The notes under the pieces are model-generated. The model made no database searches. It had not been told where the DNA came from and saw only the letters and a list, made by a program, of their open reading frames with translations. From Corynebacterium endometrii (GTDB lineage Bacteria; Actinomycetota; Actinomycetes; Mycobacteriales; Mycobacteriaceae): a stretch of 64,000 nt of DNA. The position numbers and the translations under genes are program-made. Positions 26,983 through 35,287 of this stretch are shown here, piece after piece; within the stretch, counting starts at the first letter, position 1; each line of letters starts with the position of its first letter. The stretch spans positions 2,108,001-2,172,000 of the forward strand of contig NZ_CP039247.1 in assembly GCF_004795735.1 (NCBI RefSeq), read 5' to 3'.

Positions 26983-29796
26983 GTGCGTACTAAGAAGCTT
27001 TCTCATTCCCTATCCCCTGCTAAGCGCAAACTAGCCGCGCAAGAGTTCGCCGATAAATGGGCCGGCCGCGGCTATGAAAAGGGTGATACCTCTTCCTTCT
27101 GGCTCGAGCTGCTGGAGCACGTGGTGGGCATGGAAGATGTCACCACCAACGTGCGCTTTGAAAAACGCACCGTCACCCGCGGCTTTATTGACGTGGTCAT
27201 CCCGGACGCCAAGACTTTCATCGAGCAAAAGTCCCTAGGCGTTGATCTCGATAAACCGGACACCCGCCAGGGCGAGCAGGTCACCCCGTTCCAGCAGGCC
27301 CGCAATTACGCCAATACGCTGCCTAATTCCCAGCGCCCAGATTTCATCATTGTTTGTGATTTCAACATCTTCCGCATCCACGATCTCAACAAACAGGACG
27401 CGGAAAATGATTACATCCAGTTCACCCTCGAGGAGCTGCCTGAGCAGCTGCACCTGCTTGATTTCCTCATCGATCCGCAGCGCGCCCGCATCAAGCGCGA
27501 AACGGAAGTCTCCATTGCCGCCGGTACGCTCATCGGCAAGCTCTACACGCTCCTGCGCGGCCAGTACCAGGACCCGGATAGCGAGGAAAGCCAGCACTCC
27601 CTCAACGTGCTCTGCGTTCGCCTTGTCTTCTGTCTCTTCGCTGAGGACGCTGGCCTGTTCCCCAAGGATGCTTTCTACCATTATCTCAAGACCATCCCTG
27701 CCCAGCACGTGCGCAATGGTCTCAAAGAACTCTTCACGGTTCTCAACACTCCGCTTGACCAGCGCGATCCTTACCTGGCAGAAGATCTCACCCGCTTCCC
27801 ATACGTCAATGGCGGCTTGTTTGCGGAAGAAGAAGAAATCCCGCCGTTTACTCAAGACATCTGTGACCTGCTCACGGACCAGGCCAGCCAGGACACGAAC
27901 TGGTCCACGATCTCGCCCACCATCTTCGGCGGCGTTTTCGAGTCCACCTTGAACCCAGAGACCCGCCACGCCGGCGGCATGCATTACACCTCCCCGGAAA
28001 ACATCCATAAGGTCATCGACCCGCTTTTCCTGGATGATCTCACGGCGAAACTCAAGGCCATCCTGGAGGATCCGCAGCTGTCTGAGACCAAGCGGCGTAA
28101 CCGGCTGACCAAGTTCCATGACAAGCTGGCCTCCCTCACGTTCTTCGATCCGGCCTGCGGTTCCGGCAACTTCCTGACCGAGACCTACATTTCGCTGCGC
28201 CGCTTGGAGAACAAGATTGTCTCGGAGCTCCAGCGCCACGGCCAGACGGAGCTGGGCTTCCAAGACATCGAGGTCTCCCCGCTGAAGGTCTCTGTCAACC
28301 AGTTCTATGGCATCGAGATCAACGAGTTCGCCGTGCGCGTAGCCTCTACCGCCCTGTGGATTGCCCAACTCCAGGCCAACATCGAGACGGAGATGATCAT
28401 CACCTCCAATATCGAGGATCTCCCGCTGAAGGATTCCCCGCACATCCACCACGGCAATGCACTCACCATGGATTGGAATGCAGTTCTGCCGCCCGACGCC
28501 GCCTCCTACGTCATCGGCAACCCACCCTTCTTGGGCGCCCGCAACCAGTCCAAAGAGCAAAAGGCGGAGCTTGTTGCAGTGTTCCCACCCAAGACCAAGA
28601 ATGTGGGCAACATCGATTACGTAGCCGGCTGGTACATCAAGGCGGCTGAGTACATCCAGAACTCTGACACCCGCTGCGCGTTTGTGTCCACCAACTCCAT
28701 TTGCCAGGGCGAGCAGGTCGCCAACATTTGGTACCCCATCAACCAGCTTGGCATCAAGATCAACTTTGCCCATGACACTTTCCGCTGGGCTAACGAGTCC
28801 AACGACCAAGCTCACGTGTTCTGCGTGATCGTTGGCTTCTCACGTCAGGACCTCCCGGCCACCCTCTATCACTATGCATCTCCCGACGCCCTCCCCGAGG
28901 TCCAGCGCCCCGAGCGCCTCAACGCCTACCTCGCAGACGCGCCCGACGTCTTAGTGTGGAGCCGCAGCAAGCCGTTAAGCGACGTGCCCAAGATCGGCAT
29001 TGGTTCACAGCCAATCGACGGCGGTAACTTCCTCTTCACCACCGCCGAGAAAGACGACTTCCTCGCCGCTGAACCTCAAGCCGAAAAGTACTTCCACCCG
29101 TGGGTCGGCTCACGGGAGTTCATCAACGGCGAACACCGCTGGGTGCTGTGGCTCGGGGAAGTTTCTCCGGCGGAACTAAAGAAAATGCCGCTGTCGCTTG
29201 AGCGGGTCAAGGCTGTTCGGGAATTCCGACTGGCATCAAAGCGCAAACAAACGCTAAAGGCCGCTGATTCGCCAACCCGCTTTGGGACCGAAATCATTGC
29301 CGAAGGAACCTCAGTACTGATACCAAAAGTTTCTTCTGAACGGCGCCGTTATGTACCCATGGGATTTATCGGTCCCGAAACATTCTGCTCTGATCTGGTC
29401 TTTCTACTCCCGAACGCCGAGTTCTTCCACTTCGGCGTTCTCCATTCCCAGATGCACAATGCATGGATGCGCACTGTTGCTGGCCGGTTGAAGAGCGACT
29501 ACCGCTACTCTGGTGGCGTCGTTTACAACAATTTCGTCTGGCCCTCCCCGAGTGAGGGGCAGCGGGCGGCGGTGGAGGCGGCGTCGGAAGAAGTGCTCGC
29601 GGCCCGGGCCGAATATGACGGTGCCACACTCGCGGACCTGTACGACCCGGACAATTACTGGCTCTACCCGCGGCTGACCACGGCACACCAGGCACTCGAT
29701 GCCGCAGTGGAAGCCGCCTACGGCGTGGACTTCGGCGGCGACGAGCAGAAAATCGTAGCGCACCTGTTCGAGCTGTACGCGCAGGCCACGACTTAG
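26983..29796 (+). CDS. Single-chain type II restriction-modification enzyme, MmeI (type IIL) family
   Basis: 937 residues. Nuclease and adenine methyltransferase are fused in one chain. N-terminal endonuclease motif: Asp70 in GFID and Glu81-x-Lys83 in FIEQK, spaced like MmeI's D-X9-EXK (one residue longer). A helical spacer (about 150-330) follows, then the methyltransferase with SAM motif DPACGSGNF (about 389) and catalytic NPPF (about 513). A target-recognition domain occupies about 600-830 and a C-terminal helical domain ends near 937. All key residues are intact, so it may be active. MmeI-family enzymes methylate adenine on one strand and cut about 20 bases away. The recognition sequence cannot be read here. 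Confidence 0.85.
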   Translation: MRTKKLSHSLSPAKRKLAAQEFADKWAGRGYEKGDTSSFWLELLEHVVGMEDVTTNVRFEKRTVTRGFIDVVIPDAKTFIEQKSLGVDLDKPDTRQGEQVTPFQQARNYANTLPNSQRPDFIIVCDFNIFRIHDLNKQDAENDYIQFTLEELPEQLHLLDFLIDPQRARIKRETEVSIAAGTLIGKLYTLLRGQYQDPDSEESQHSLNVLCVRLVFCLFAEDAGLFPKDAFYHYLKTIPAQHVRNGLKELFTVLNTPLDQRDPYLAEDLTRFPYVNGGLFAEEEEIPPFTQDICDLLTDQASQDTNWSTISPTIFGGVFESTLNPETRHAGGMHYTSPENIHKVIDPLFLDDLTAKLKAILEDPQLSETKRRNRLTKFHDKLASLTFFDPACGSGNFLTETYISLRRLENKIVSELQRHGQTELGFQDIEVSPLKVSVNQFYGIEINEFAVRVASTALWIAQLQANIETEMIITSNIEDLPLKDSPHIHHGNALTMDWNAVLPPDAASYVIGNPPFLGARNQSKEQKAELVAVFPPKTKNVGNIDYVAGWYIKAAEYIQNSDTRCAFVSTNSICQGEQVANIWYPINQLGIKINFAHDTFRWANESNDQAHVFCVIVGFSRQDLPATLYHYASPDALPEVQRPERLNAYLADAPDVLVWSRSKPLSDVPKIGIGSQPIDGGNFLFTTAEKDDFLAAEPQAEKYFHPWVGSREFINGEHRWVLWLGEVSPAELKKMPLSLERVKAVREFRLASKRKQTLKAADSPTRFGTEIIAEGTSVLIPKVSSERRRYVPMGFIGPETFCSDLVFLLPNAEFFHFGVLHSQMHNAWMRTVAGRLKSDYRYSGGVVYNNFVWPSPSEGQRAAVEAASEEVLAARAEYDGATLADLYDPDNYWLYPRLTTAHQALDAAVEAAYGVDFGGDEQKIVAHLFELYAQATT

Positions 29797-29855
29797 GCTG
29801 ACTTCTTGGCACAAGAACAGGCTGGCACAGTTTCCGCAAGGAAGGAAGGCCCCAG

Positions 29856-30029
29856 ATGATCACAGAAGAACAGCTCAGATTAAATGTTGAGGAGGCAAAG
29901 TACTCCAATTTGTTGGAGGGACTCGTCACCGGCAAGGCCTATGACGCTGACGCCGAGCGCTATATCGCCGGCGAGATTTCTTCAGCCGAACTCGTTGAGC
30001 GAAACCGGGCGCGCTACGGGCTTGTGTAA
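29856..30029 (+). CDS. VbhA-like antitoxin of Fic toxins, orphan
   Basis: 57 residues, ATG 29856 with GGAAGGAAGG just upstream. The first helix contains SNLLEG, matching the Fic-inhibitory motif (S/T)xxxE(G/N). The second half, AERYIAGEISSAELVERNRARYG, follows the helical pattern of the VbhA antitoxin domain. Such proteins block the AMP-transferase site of a neighbouring Fic toxin. No Fic HPFx(D/E)GN motif is visible downstream. It may be a relic, may act on a distant Fic protein, or may serve the adjacent restriction enzyme. Confidence 0.7.
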   Translation: MITEEQLRLNVEEAKYSNLLEGLVTGKAYDADAERYIAGEISSAELVERNRARYGLV

Positions 30030-30051
30030 ATAATGTGAACTCGCTAAATCC

Positions 30052-30225
30052 GTGGCACTGCCCCAGAAGGATAAAGCAGAAATCGAGGTAGTTCAGGCCC
30101 TTGCGCTGTCCCAGCTGAAAGGGACCTACCCGTCGAGTTCTCACACTTCTGCCCACAATGACGCCCAATCTGGACAGCGCGGCAGCATCGACAGTGAGCG
30201 CCGTGCGCGCAGTGTTGTACGGTAG
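30052..30225 (+). CDS. Possible small protein or toxin-gene remnant
   Basis: Open frame of 57 codons from GTG 30052, beginning VALPQKDKAEIEVVQALALS and ending in an Arg-rich stretch. No good ribosome site. A terminator follows 12 bases later, which is the only support for expression. It may be debris of a deleted partner gene. Confidence 0.3.
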   Translation: MALPQKDKAEIEVVQALALSQLKGTYPSSSHTSAHNDAQSGQRGSIDSERRARSVVR

Positions 30226-30237
30226 GCGGTGATAGAT

Positions 30238-30295
30238 CCCCGGTCAGGCCTCTTCCCCTCGAGGATAAAGCATAAATGACCGGGGCCTTTCGTTT
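30238..30295 (+). terminator. Terminator after the antitoxin-like gene
   Basis: 9-bp stem CCCCGGTCA / TGACCGGGG with a 30-base loop, followed by CCTTTCGTTT. Confidence 0.65.
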
Positions 30296-30435
30296 CTGTA
30301 GAGGCGGTTGAAGGACGCCATCACTCGAAGAGCCAGCCGCGCCCACATAGTTGCCCTCAAATTCGAATTCAGCTACCTCATGGCGGCCGCCGAAACACGG
30401 GAGCGGGAGTTCACCGCACTTGCGAACATCCCCGG

Positions 30436-30540
30436 CAATTTCCCTAAGACCGTACTTTCCCGGGAAAAACAATGACTTTAGCCAGCTGGGGGTTGACCAC
30501 CGCAACCTCATCAACTGGCTCCTTGACTCAAGCTTCCCAC
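30436..30540 (+). repeat. Gene remnant B, related to remnant A
   Basis: Partner of 26808-26925. An upstream open stretch (from about 30300) reads RRLKDAITRRASRAH...PGNFPKTVLSRE and then shifts frame into NDFSQLGVDHRNLINWLL, so the parent coding sequence is broken here. Bases 30226-30580 otherwise hold only a terminator and the repeat array. Confidence 0.45.
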
Positions 30541-30600
30541 TTAACTTCCCACTTAACATAACAATGTGGGAAGTTAAGTGTTAAGTTGAGTGGGAAGTTC
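30532..30600. repeat. AACTTCCCACTT repeat array, 3' side of the AlbA/ATPase gene
   Basis: Two direct copies of AACTTCCCACTT (the first with AG instead of AA) are followed by TTAACATAACA and then inverted copies (TGTGGGAAGTT, AGTGGGAAGTT). It overlaps the stop codon of the minus-strand gene, so the last five residues (TSHST) are encoded by the repeat. The same unit occurs upstream of that gene (32067-32135). Confidence 0.8.
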
Positions 30601-32035
30601 TATCGGACCGGATTCGATAACGCTGTTTCGGGCTTCTGGCCGGTTCAGTCCTCTCAGCGAGGCCTTCTTTTATTAGGGAGTTGATGGCTTGCTGTACTGC
30701 TGAACGGCTGAGCTTTGTCTGCGCGACAATCTCGGTGGTCGATGCCGATATTGCAGTCTCAAGTCGAGCAAGCACTAGGTCACGCGCAGTACCGTATTCC
30801 TCTTGGGGAGCTACTCTGCGGCGATAAAAGGTCACGGTAAAGCTATCTAACCGGTTGGAATAATGAGGTGGAGGCATCAGAGCATCTGTCAAAGCCTTAT
30901 TCATCGTGTCTATTCCGGTTCCACGATTTTCTGCAACAACTCCTCCACCGGGGAACGAAACATCCTCCAGGAGGGTAGCTATACGTTGATTACGAGTGGA
31001 ACTAACCCCTGGTTCGCCGAGACTGCGCAGGGTAACACCACCATATAATCCGCCCGGATTAGATATTTCGAGTCGATCAACAAACATGTTGATATGAACT
31101 GGACTGCCCAACGATGTTGGCGAGTAGTCGCGGTGCATGAGCGCGTTGACTACAGCCTCCCGTACTGCCACGGGCGGATAGTCCGGTAAATCTCGCCGAA
31201 AAGCTCCTTCTATGAGTGCACCGGTACGCATGTTTGCTGATACTGCCTTGATAGCGGCATTCACGATTTCAGGGATACTACCGGTCAAGGTGCGACTATC
31301 GAGAAGTCGCTGCCCTTCTGTAATTTCCCCCTTTCTCGTTCCGGGAAAGAGAGCAAATGAAGCCGTAAGTCGTGGATAAAACTCTTGCGGATACTCGCCT
31401 AATACGAGAAGTGAGGCCAGAGTTGGATGGTTTTCCCTAAGGATACGGAGGCGTTTAAGTGCGGCATCATTTCCCCCGGAGAAGGTCTTGGGTCGGCGTT
31501 CACGCTGCAGGTCTAGGTAGCGTTCCAACTGTTCTGAATCGAGGTCATCAATGGTGGATTCGACCACGGGTTGTTCGTCCCACCGGGGTTGGGTTTTCTC
31601 TTCGAGGAGGCGATCAATTTCATACTTGGAGAGATGAACATCTCCATCACCCGTCCGAATATAACTGCCATTGTACTGCCCCTTTACAGTCACATAGCAG
31701 GGCTTATCGATGCTCGCTAGTTCCGGCACCTTCGCTACAAGCACAGTGGAACCTTCGAATGGAAGTAGATCAATTATTGGTCGAACGGGCGGGGATAATT
31801 GGTCACACCGTGTCTCCAATTGATCTTGCGCCCGCTTCACCTCGAAGTGCGGAACGGGTTGGAAACCATCCTTTTCGCTCAACCCAACGATGATGAGTCC
31901 ACCGCTACCATTCGAAAATGCACTTAACGTCTCGAGAATATCTTTACCAACGCCACTTTTGACCTCAACGGATTGCTTATCGGTGCCAATTATGCGCAGC
32001 CCGCTGACAATCTCATCGATCGATTTTGGAGACAT
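30581..32035 (-). CDS. AlbA_2-domain / RecG-like ATP-binding regulator
   Basis: 484 residues with the start at ATG 32035 (MSPKSIDEIV), which has AAAGGGAAG just upstream. Two longer ATG starts (32062, 32083) would read into the repeat array. N-terminal Schlafen/AlbA_2-type nucleic-acid-binding domain (about 5-125: VEVKSGVGKDILETLSAFSN, GGLIIVGLSE). The middle has a GHKL-type ATPase-like C-terminal module with AVREAVVNALMHRDY (about 288) and NRGTGIDTMNKAL (about 370). A C-terminal winged helix (about 428-475) carries TTEIVAQTKLSRSAVQQAI. Family members are usually called transcriptional regulators or RecG-like proteins. Binding to the flanking arrays and self-control are inference. Confidence 0.8.
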   Translation of the reverse strand: MSPKSIDEIVSGLRIIGTDKQSVEVKSGVGKDILETLSAFSNGSGGLIIVGLSEKDGFQPVPHFEVKRAQDQLETRCDQLSPPVRPIIDLLPFEGSTVLVAKVPELASIDKPCYVTVKGQYNGSYIRTGDGDVHLSKYEIDRLLEEKTQPRWDEQPVVESTIDDLDSEQLERYLDLQRERRPKTFSGGNDAALKRLRILRENHPTLASLLVLGEYPQEFYPRLTASFALFPGTRKGEITEGQRLLDSRTLTGSIPEIVNAAIKAVSANMRTGALIEGAFRRDLPDYPPVAVREAVVNALMHRDYSPTSLGSPVHINMFVDRLEISNPGGLYGGVTLRSLGEPGVSSTRNQRIATLLEDVSFPGGGVVAENRGTGIDTMNKALTDALMPPPHYSNRLDSFTVTFYRRRVAPQEEYGTARDLVLARLETAISASTTEIVAQTKLSRSAVQQAINSLIKEGLAERTEPARSPKQRYRIRSDRTSHST

Positions 32036-32066
32036 TGCTTCCCTTTCGGCCGCGAGCTTCATATCT

Positions 32067-32135
32067 AACTTCCCACTTAACATAACACTTAACTTCCCAC
32101 AGTGTTATGTTAAGTGGGAAGTTGAGTGGGAAGTT
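32067..32135. repeat. AACTTCCCACTT repeat array, 5' side of the AlbA/ATPase gene
   Basis: A perfect 23-bp inverted repeat (32067-32089 and 32101-32123; arms begin AACTTCCCACTTAACATAAC) encloses one more unit, AACTTCCCAC, and is followed by GAGTGGGAAGTT. It lies 32 bases upstream of the chosen start codon, where promoter and operator would be expected. It could also form a stable hairpin in RNA. Confidence 0.85.
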
Positions 32136-32208
32136 GGAATAAGCCTTCTCGAAAAAGCCATTTTTAAGTAGATAAACCAGGCTTTCTACAACCGCATGAC
32201 CTGTTCGG

Positions 32209-32546
32209 ATGGTCATGACTTTTACGGAAGATGAAGAAGCCATGGCTGTTGTCATTCGGGAGAAAGAGCCCATTGGTGAGAACTTTGAGCTAGGCTGCCA
32301 CATCGCCTGGAATCAGCCGATGTTTACCCATCATGACACGTTCATCATTGGGTTTAGCCACGCGAAAAAGCACATGGCCGCGGCATCGAACAATTCACGA
32401 ACGAGTTCGCCAAGCACGGTATCTCCCACGGGACAATAATGTTCCTCCTGCCCTGGGATAAACCAGTGCCCTATGACCTGCTCCAGGAGATCATCGAATT
32501 CAACATTGCCGATAAGAAGGAGGTAACCACCTTCTGGCGAAAGTAG
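32209..32546 (+). pseudogene. Frameshifted DUF1801-like gene
   Basis: Frame 1 from ATG 32209 encodes a start followed by NQPMFTHHDTFIIGFSHAKK, then loses sense. From about 32382 another frame continues with GIEQFTNEFAKHGISHGTIM and PWDKPVPYDLLQEIIEFNI to TAG 32544-32546. Together they match the YdhG/DUF1801 pattern (pump-like 'MPAFTY...HIGFYP...F..DKPLPYDLI'). The frame change near 32380 inactivates it. An IS21-family element is inserted 11 bases after the stop. Confidence 0.7.
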
Positions 32547-33696
32547 GTGCTGGTACCTGTCAGCGACGGTTAAAAAGTAGCCCAAAAACGACGGTTGAAA
32601 AGTAGCCCATCCGAGAACAATTGGATGGGTGATTTCCATGGATGATTGGGCGCAGATCAGAATCTTGCGCAATGAAGGTATGTCGATTCGTAAGATTGCC
32701 AGCACCGTTGGCTGCGCGAAGAAAACCGTCGAGCGGGCTTTAGCTTCGAATACTCCGCCTTCCTATAAGCAGCGTGTTCCTCGAAAGACAGCGTTTGATG
32801 AGTTTGAACTTGATGTACGCGCTGTGCTTGATGATGTACCGGATCTACCGGCTACGGTGCTAGCTCAACGAGTCGGTTGGACAGGGTCTATGTCTTGGTT
32901 TAGGGAAAATGTTCGCCGTATCCGGCCTGAATACATGCCAAAAGACCCGGTTGATGTGTTGGATCATAAGGCTGGTCAGCAGATTCAATGCGATCTCATG
33001 TTCCCGGATGACGGAATCACCAATGATATGGGCGTGCCAGCAAAGTTTCCGGTGTTGGTGATGGTCTCGTCTTATTCACGGTTTATGGCAGCATGCGTGC
33101 TGCCGACTAAGACCACGGGCGATTTGGTATCTGGGATGTGGATGCTGCTCCACGATCGTTTCCAAGTCGTGCCCCAGCACCTTTTATGGGATCACGAGTC
33201 GGGTATTGGGAACAAAAGGCTGGTGGATCAAGTCGTTGGTTTTTCTGGCACGTTAGGACTTAGAGTCCGCCAAGCACCGCCACGAGATCCCGAAACCAAG
33301 GGCATTGTTGAACGCCATAACGAGTACCTGCAGACTTCATTCTTTCCGGGACGGCGGTTTACCGATCCCATCGATGCCCAAGCTCAGTTGGATTCCTGGA
33401 TTGATAGCATTGCTAATAAGCGTATCCACGCCACGTTGAAACAACGCCCAGTAGATCGGTGGGCAGCCGATAAGGAAGCGATGTCTGCCCTGCCGCCCTA
33501 TGCGCCGCAGACTGGGCTTCGGCGCCAAGTGCGCTTGCCAAGGAACTACTATGTGTCTGTTGACTCCAACCGTTATTCGGTATCACCTGCAGCAATCGGA
33601 AAAATTGTGACTATTTTCGTTGAGCTTCATAGGGTCGTCATCACCGATAGCGCTGGAGTTATTGTTGCCGATCACCGGCGGGTGTGGGGTAAAAAC

Positions 33697-35133
33697 GAGC
33701 GTGTCAAGTTGTTTGTGTGTGGGGTTGATTTCTTATAGATATAGGTCGAAGCGCTCGGGGTAGGCTACAGCCATTTGGTTGATGGCTTGTTTCCAGCCAG
33801 CAACTCGTGCGCCTTCAACGAGCCTGCCGGCGGTTGCTGAGGCGCGTTTTCCTTCTTTATCGCGACGAGCAGCGCGTTTGTCTTCAATGTTGCAGATCAT
33901 CAACCACAGCGTCTTCAGCGCTGATTCATCGTTAGTAAACTGCACCCTGTTACGGGTGGCTTTACGCAACTCGTTGTTCAACGATTCGATGGAATTAGTC
34001 GTATAGATGACTTTCCTGGCTGCCGGCGGGAACTGCAAAAACGGCACAAACCGCTCCCACGCGTCCTGCCAGACCTTGACTGACCTTGGGTATTTCTCGC
34101 CAAGCTCAGAGGCCTCAAAATCTGCCAAGGCTGCAGCAGCACTGGATTCATCTGGGGCAGTGTAGACCTTTTTGAGCGCGGCTGATACTGCTTTGCGGTC
34201 ACCGTAGGACACCCAGCGGTTAGCAGCCCGAATCAGATGCACTACACAGGTTTGAACCATTGAGCCTGGCCAGGTTGCCTCAATAGCCTCAGGCAGGCCT
34301 TTAAGCCCGTCACAGCAGACGATAAACACATCACGTACGCCGCGGTTAGCAAGGTTGGAGCATACCTGCGCCCACAACGATGCGCCTTCTTCTTTGGCAA
34401 TCCACAAGCCCAGAATATGCTTAACACCGTCGATGTCCACCCCGATGGCCATGTAGGCGGATTTGTTGACCACTCGGCCGCCGTCACGGACTTTAATGCG
34501 TAGCGCATCGAGGAAGATGACGGGGTAGAACTCGTCAAGCTGGCGGTTTTGCCAGATCATGACCTCGTCAAGCACAGCGTCGGTGATTGCGGAGATGGTT
34601 TCATGAGAAATATCGACTCGCATCGCAGTGGCCAGGTGATGCTGGATATCGCGGATGGTCATTCCGCCAGCATACAGGCTAACGATCATGTCATCGACGT
34701 CTGTTAAACGCCTGGATCCTTTAGGGACCATGGTTGGGATATAGGTCCCGGCCCTGTCCCTGGGGATATCTACGGTGACCGGCCCGTAGTTAGAATCAAC
34801 AGTCTTTGGATACGAGCCGTTGCGGTAATTGTCCGTACCAGCAGCGGCTTTACCATCCCGGTCACCAGCCTGGTATCCCAGGTGAGCGTCCATCTCGGCT
34901 TCCAACCCCCGCGTGATAGAAGCTTGCAACATGCCTCTGACTAGGTCATTGGCATCCGTAGTGGAGGTTCCAAGCTGATCAATAAGCTTGGCGATCTCGG
35001 GGTTGGCTAAAAGCTTTTTCTCAATCGCGTCAATCTTGGCCTTATCAGCCGGATCTCGTCGTGCCATAGTTGTCATTCTGGCTCATCTCCTTATGCGGGA
35101 TAGATTCCCACACACAAACCATCTGACACTCTC
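33697..35133 (-). mobile_element. IS256-family insertion sequence, 1437 bp
   Basis: Terminal inverted repeats of 27 bp agree at 23 positions by eye (left begins GAGCGTGTCAAGTTGTTTGT; right, complemented, GAGAGTGTCAGATGGTTTGT). The 8-bp target duplication GTAAAAAC is at 33689-33696 and 35134-35141. The exact boundaries and intact transposase suggest recent insertion. Confidence 0.9.
33733..35076 (-). CDS. IS256-family (Mutator-type) transposase
   Basis: 447 residues, full length and uninterrupted. RGMLQASITRGLEAEMDAHLGY (shortened here to its function) near residue 47 belongs to the N-terminal region; DDE residues sit in VIFLDALRIKV, VCCDGLKGLPEAI and the late Glu in SLNNELRKATRNR. The pattern is typical of corynebacterial IS256 members. 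Transcribed opposite to its host istA. Confidence 0.92.
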   Translation of the reverse strand: MTTMARRDPADKAKIDAIEKKLLANPEIAKLIDQLGTSTTDANDLVRGMLQASITRGLEAEMDAHLGYQAGDRDGKAAAGTDNYRNGSYPKTVDSNYGPVTVDIPRDRAGTYIPTMVPKGSRRLTDVDDMIVSLYAGGMTIRDIQHHLATAMRVDISHETISAITDAVLDEVMIWQNRQLDEFYPVIFLDALRIKVRDGGRVVNKSAYMAIGVDIDGVKHILGLWIAKEEGASLWAQVCSNLANRGVRDVFIVCCDGLKGLPEAIEATWPGSMVQTCVVHLIRAANRWVSYGDRKAVSAALKKVYTAPDESSAAAALADFEASELGEKYPRSVKVWQDAWERFVPFLQFPPAARKVIYTTNSIESLNNELRKATRNRVQFTNDESALKTLWLMICNIEDKRAARRDKEGKRASATAGRLVEGARVAGWKQAINQMAVAYPERFDLYL

Positions 35134-35287
35134 GTAAAAACGTCACAGTAACCGATCCTGACCATCAACGCTTGGCTAAACAGATGCGTCAAAGCTTGGC
35201 AGCGCCGAAACCACGAGCGTGCGATATTGCTGTTGAAGCTGCTGACTTGAGTATCTACGACAAGATTGCAGGATGGGAGCAGTCAGC

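Noticed and set aside
27235-28815. 526-codon open frame on the minus strand
   Set aside because: It is antisense to the MmeI-type gene and has no family motif; the plus-strand frame carries all catalytic motifs.
30044-30559. 171-codon minus-strand frame starting in the repeat array (MLSGKLSGKL)
   Set aside because: Its start is made by the repeat itself, it runs antisense through the terminator and small ORFs, and shows no domain.
30532-32135. Repeat arrays considered as CRISPR
   Set aside because: Units are 12 bases, in mixed orientation and nearly contiguous, without unique spacers, and no cas genes are nearby.
32552-32557. GGTACC flanks as evidence for a restriction-site cloning artefact
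   Set aside because: They sit exactly at the ends of matching IS21 inverted repeats, which a target duplication explains; the palindrome makes the duplication call slightly less certain.
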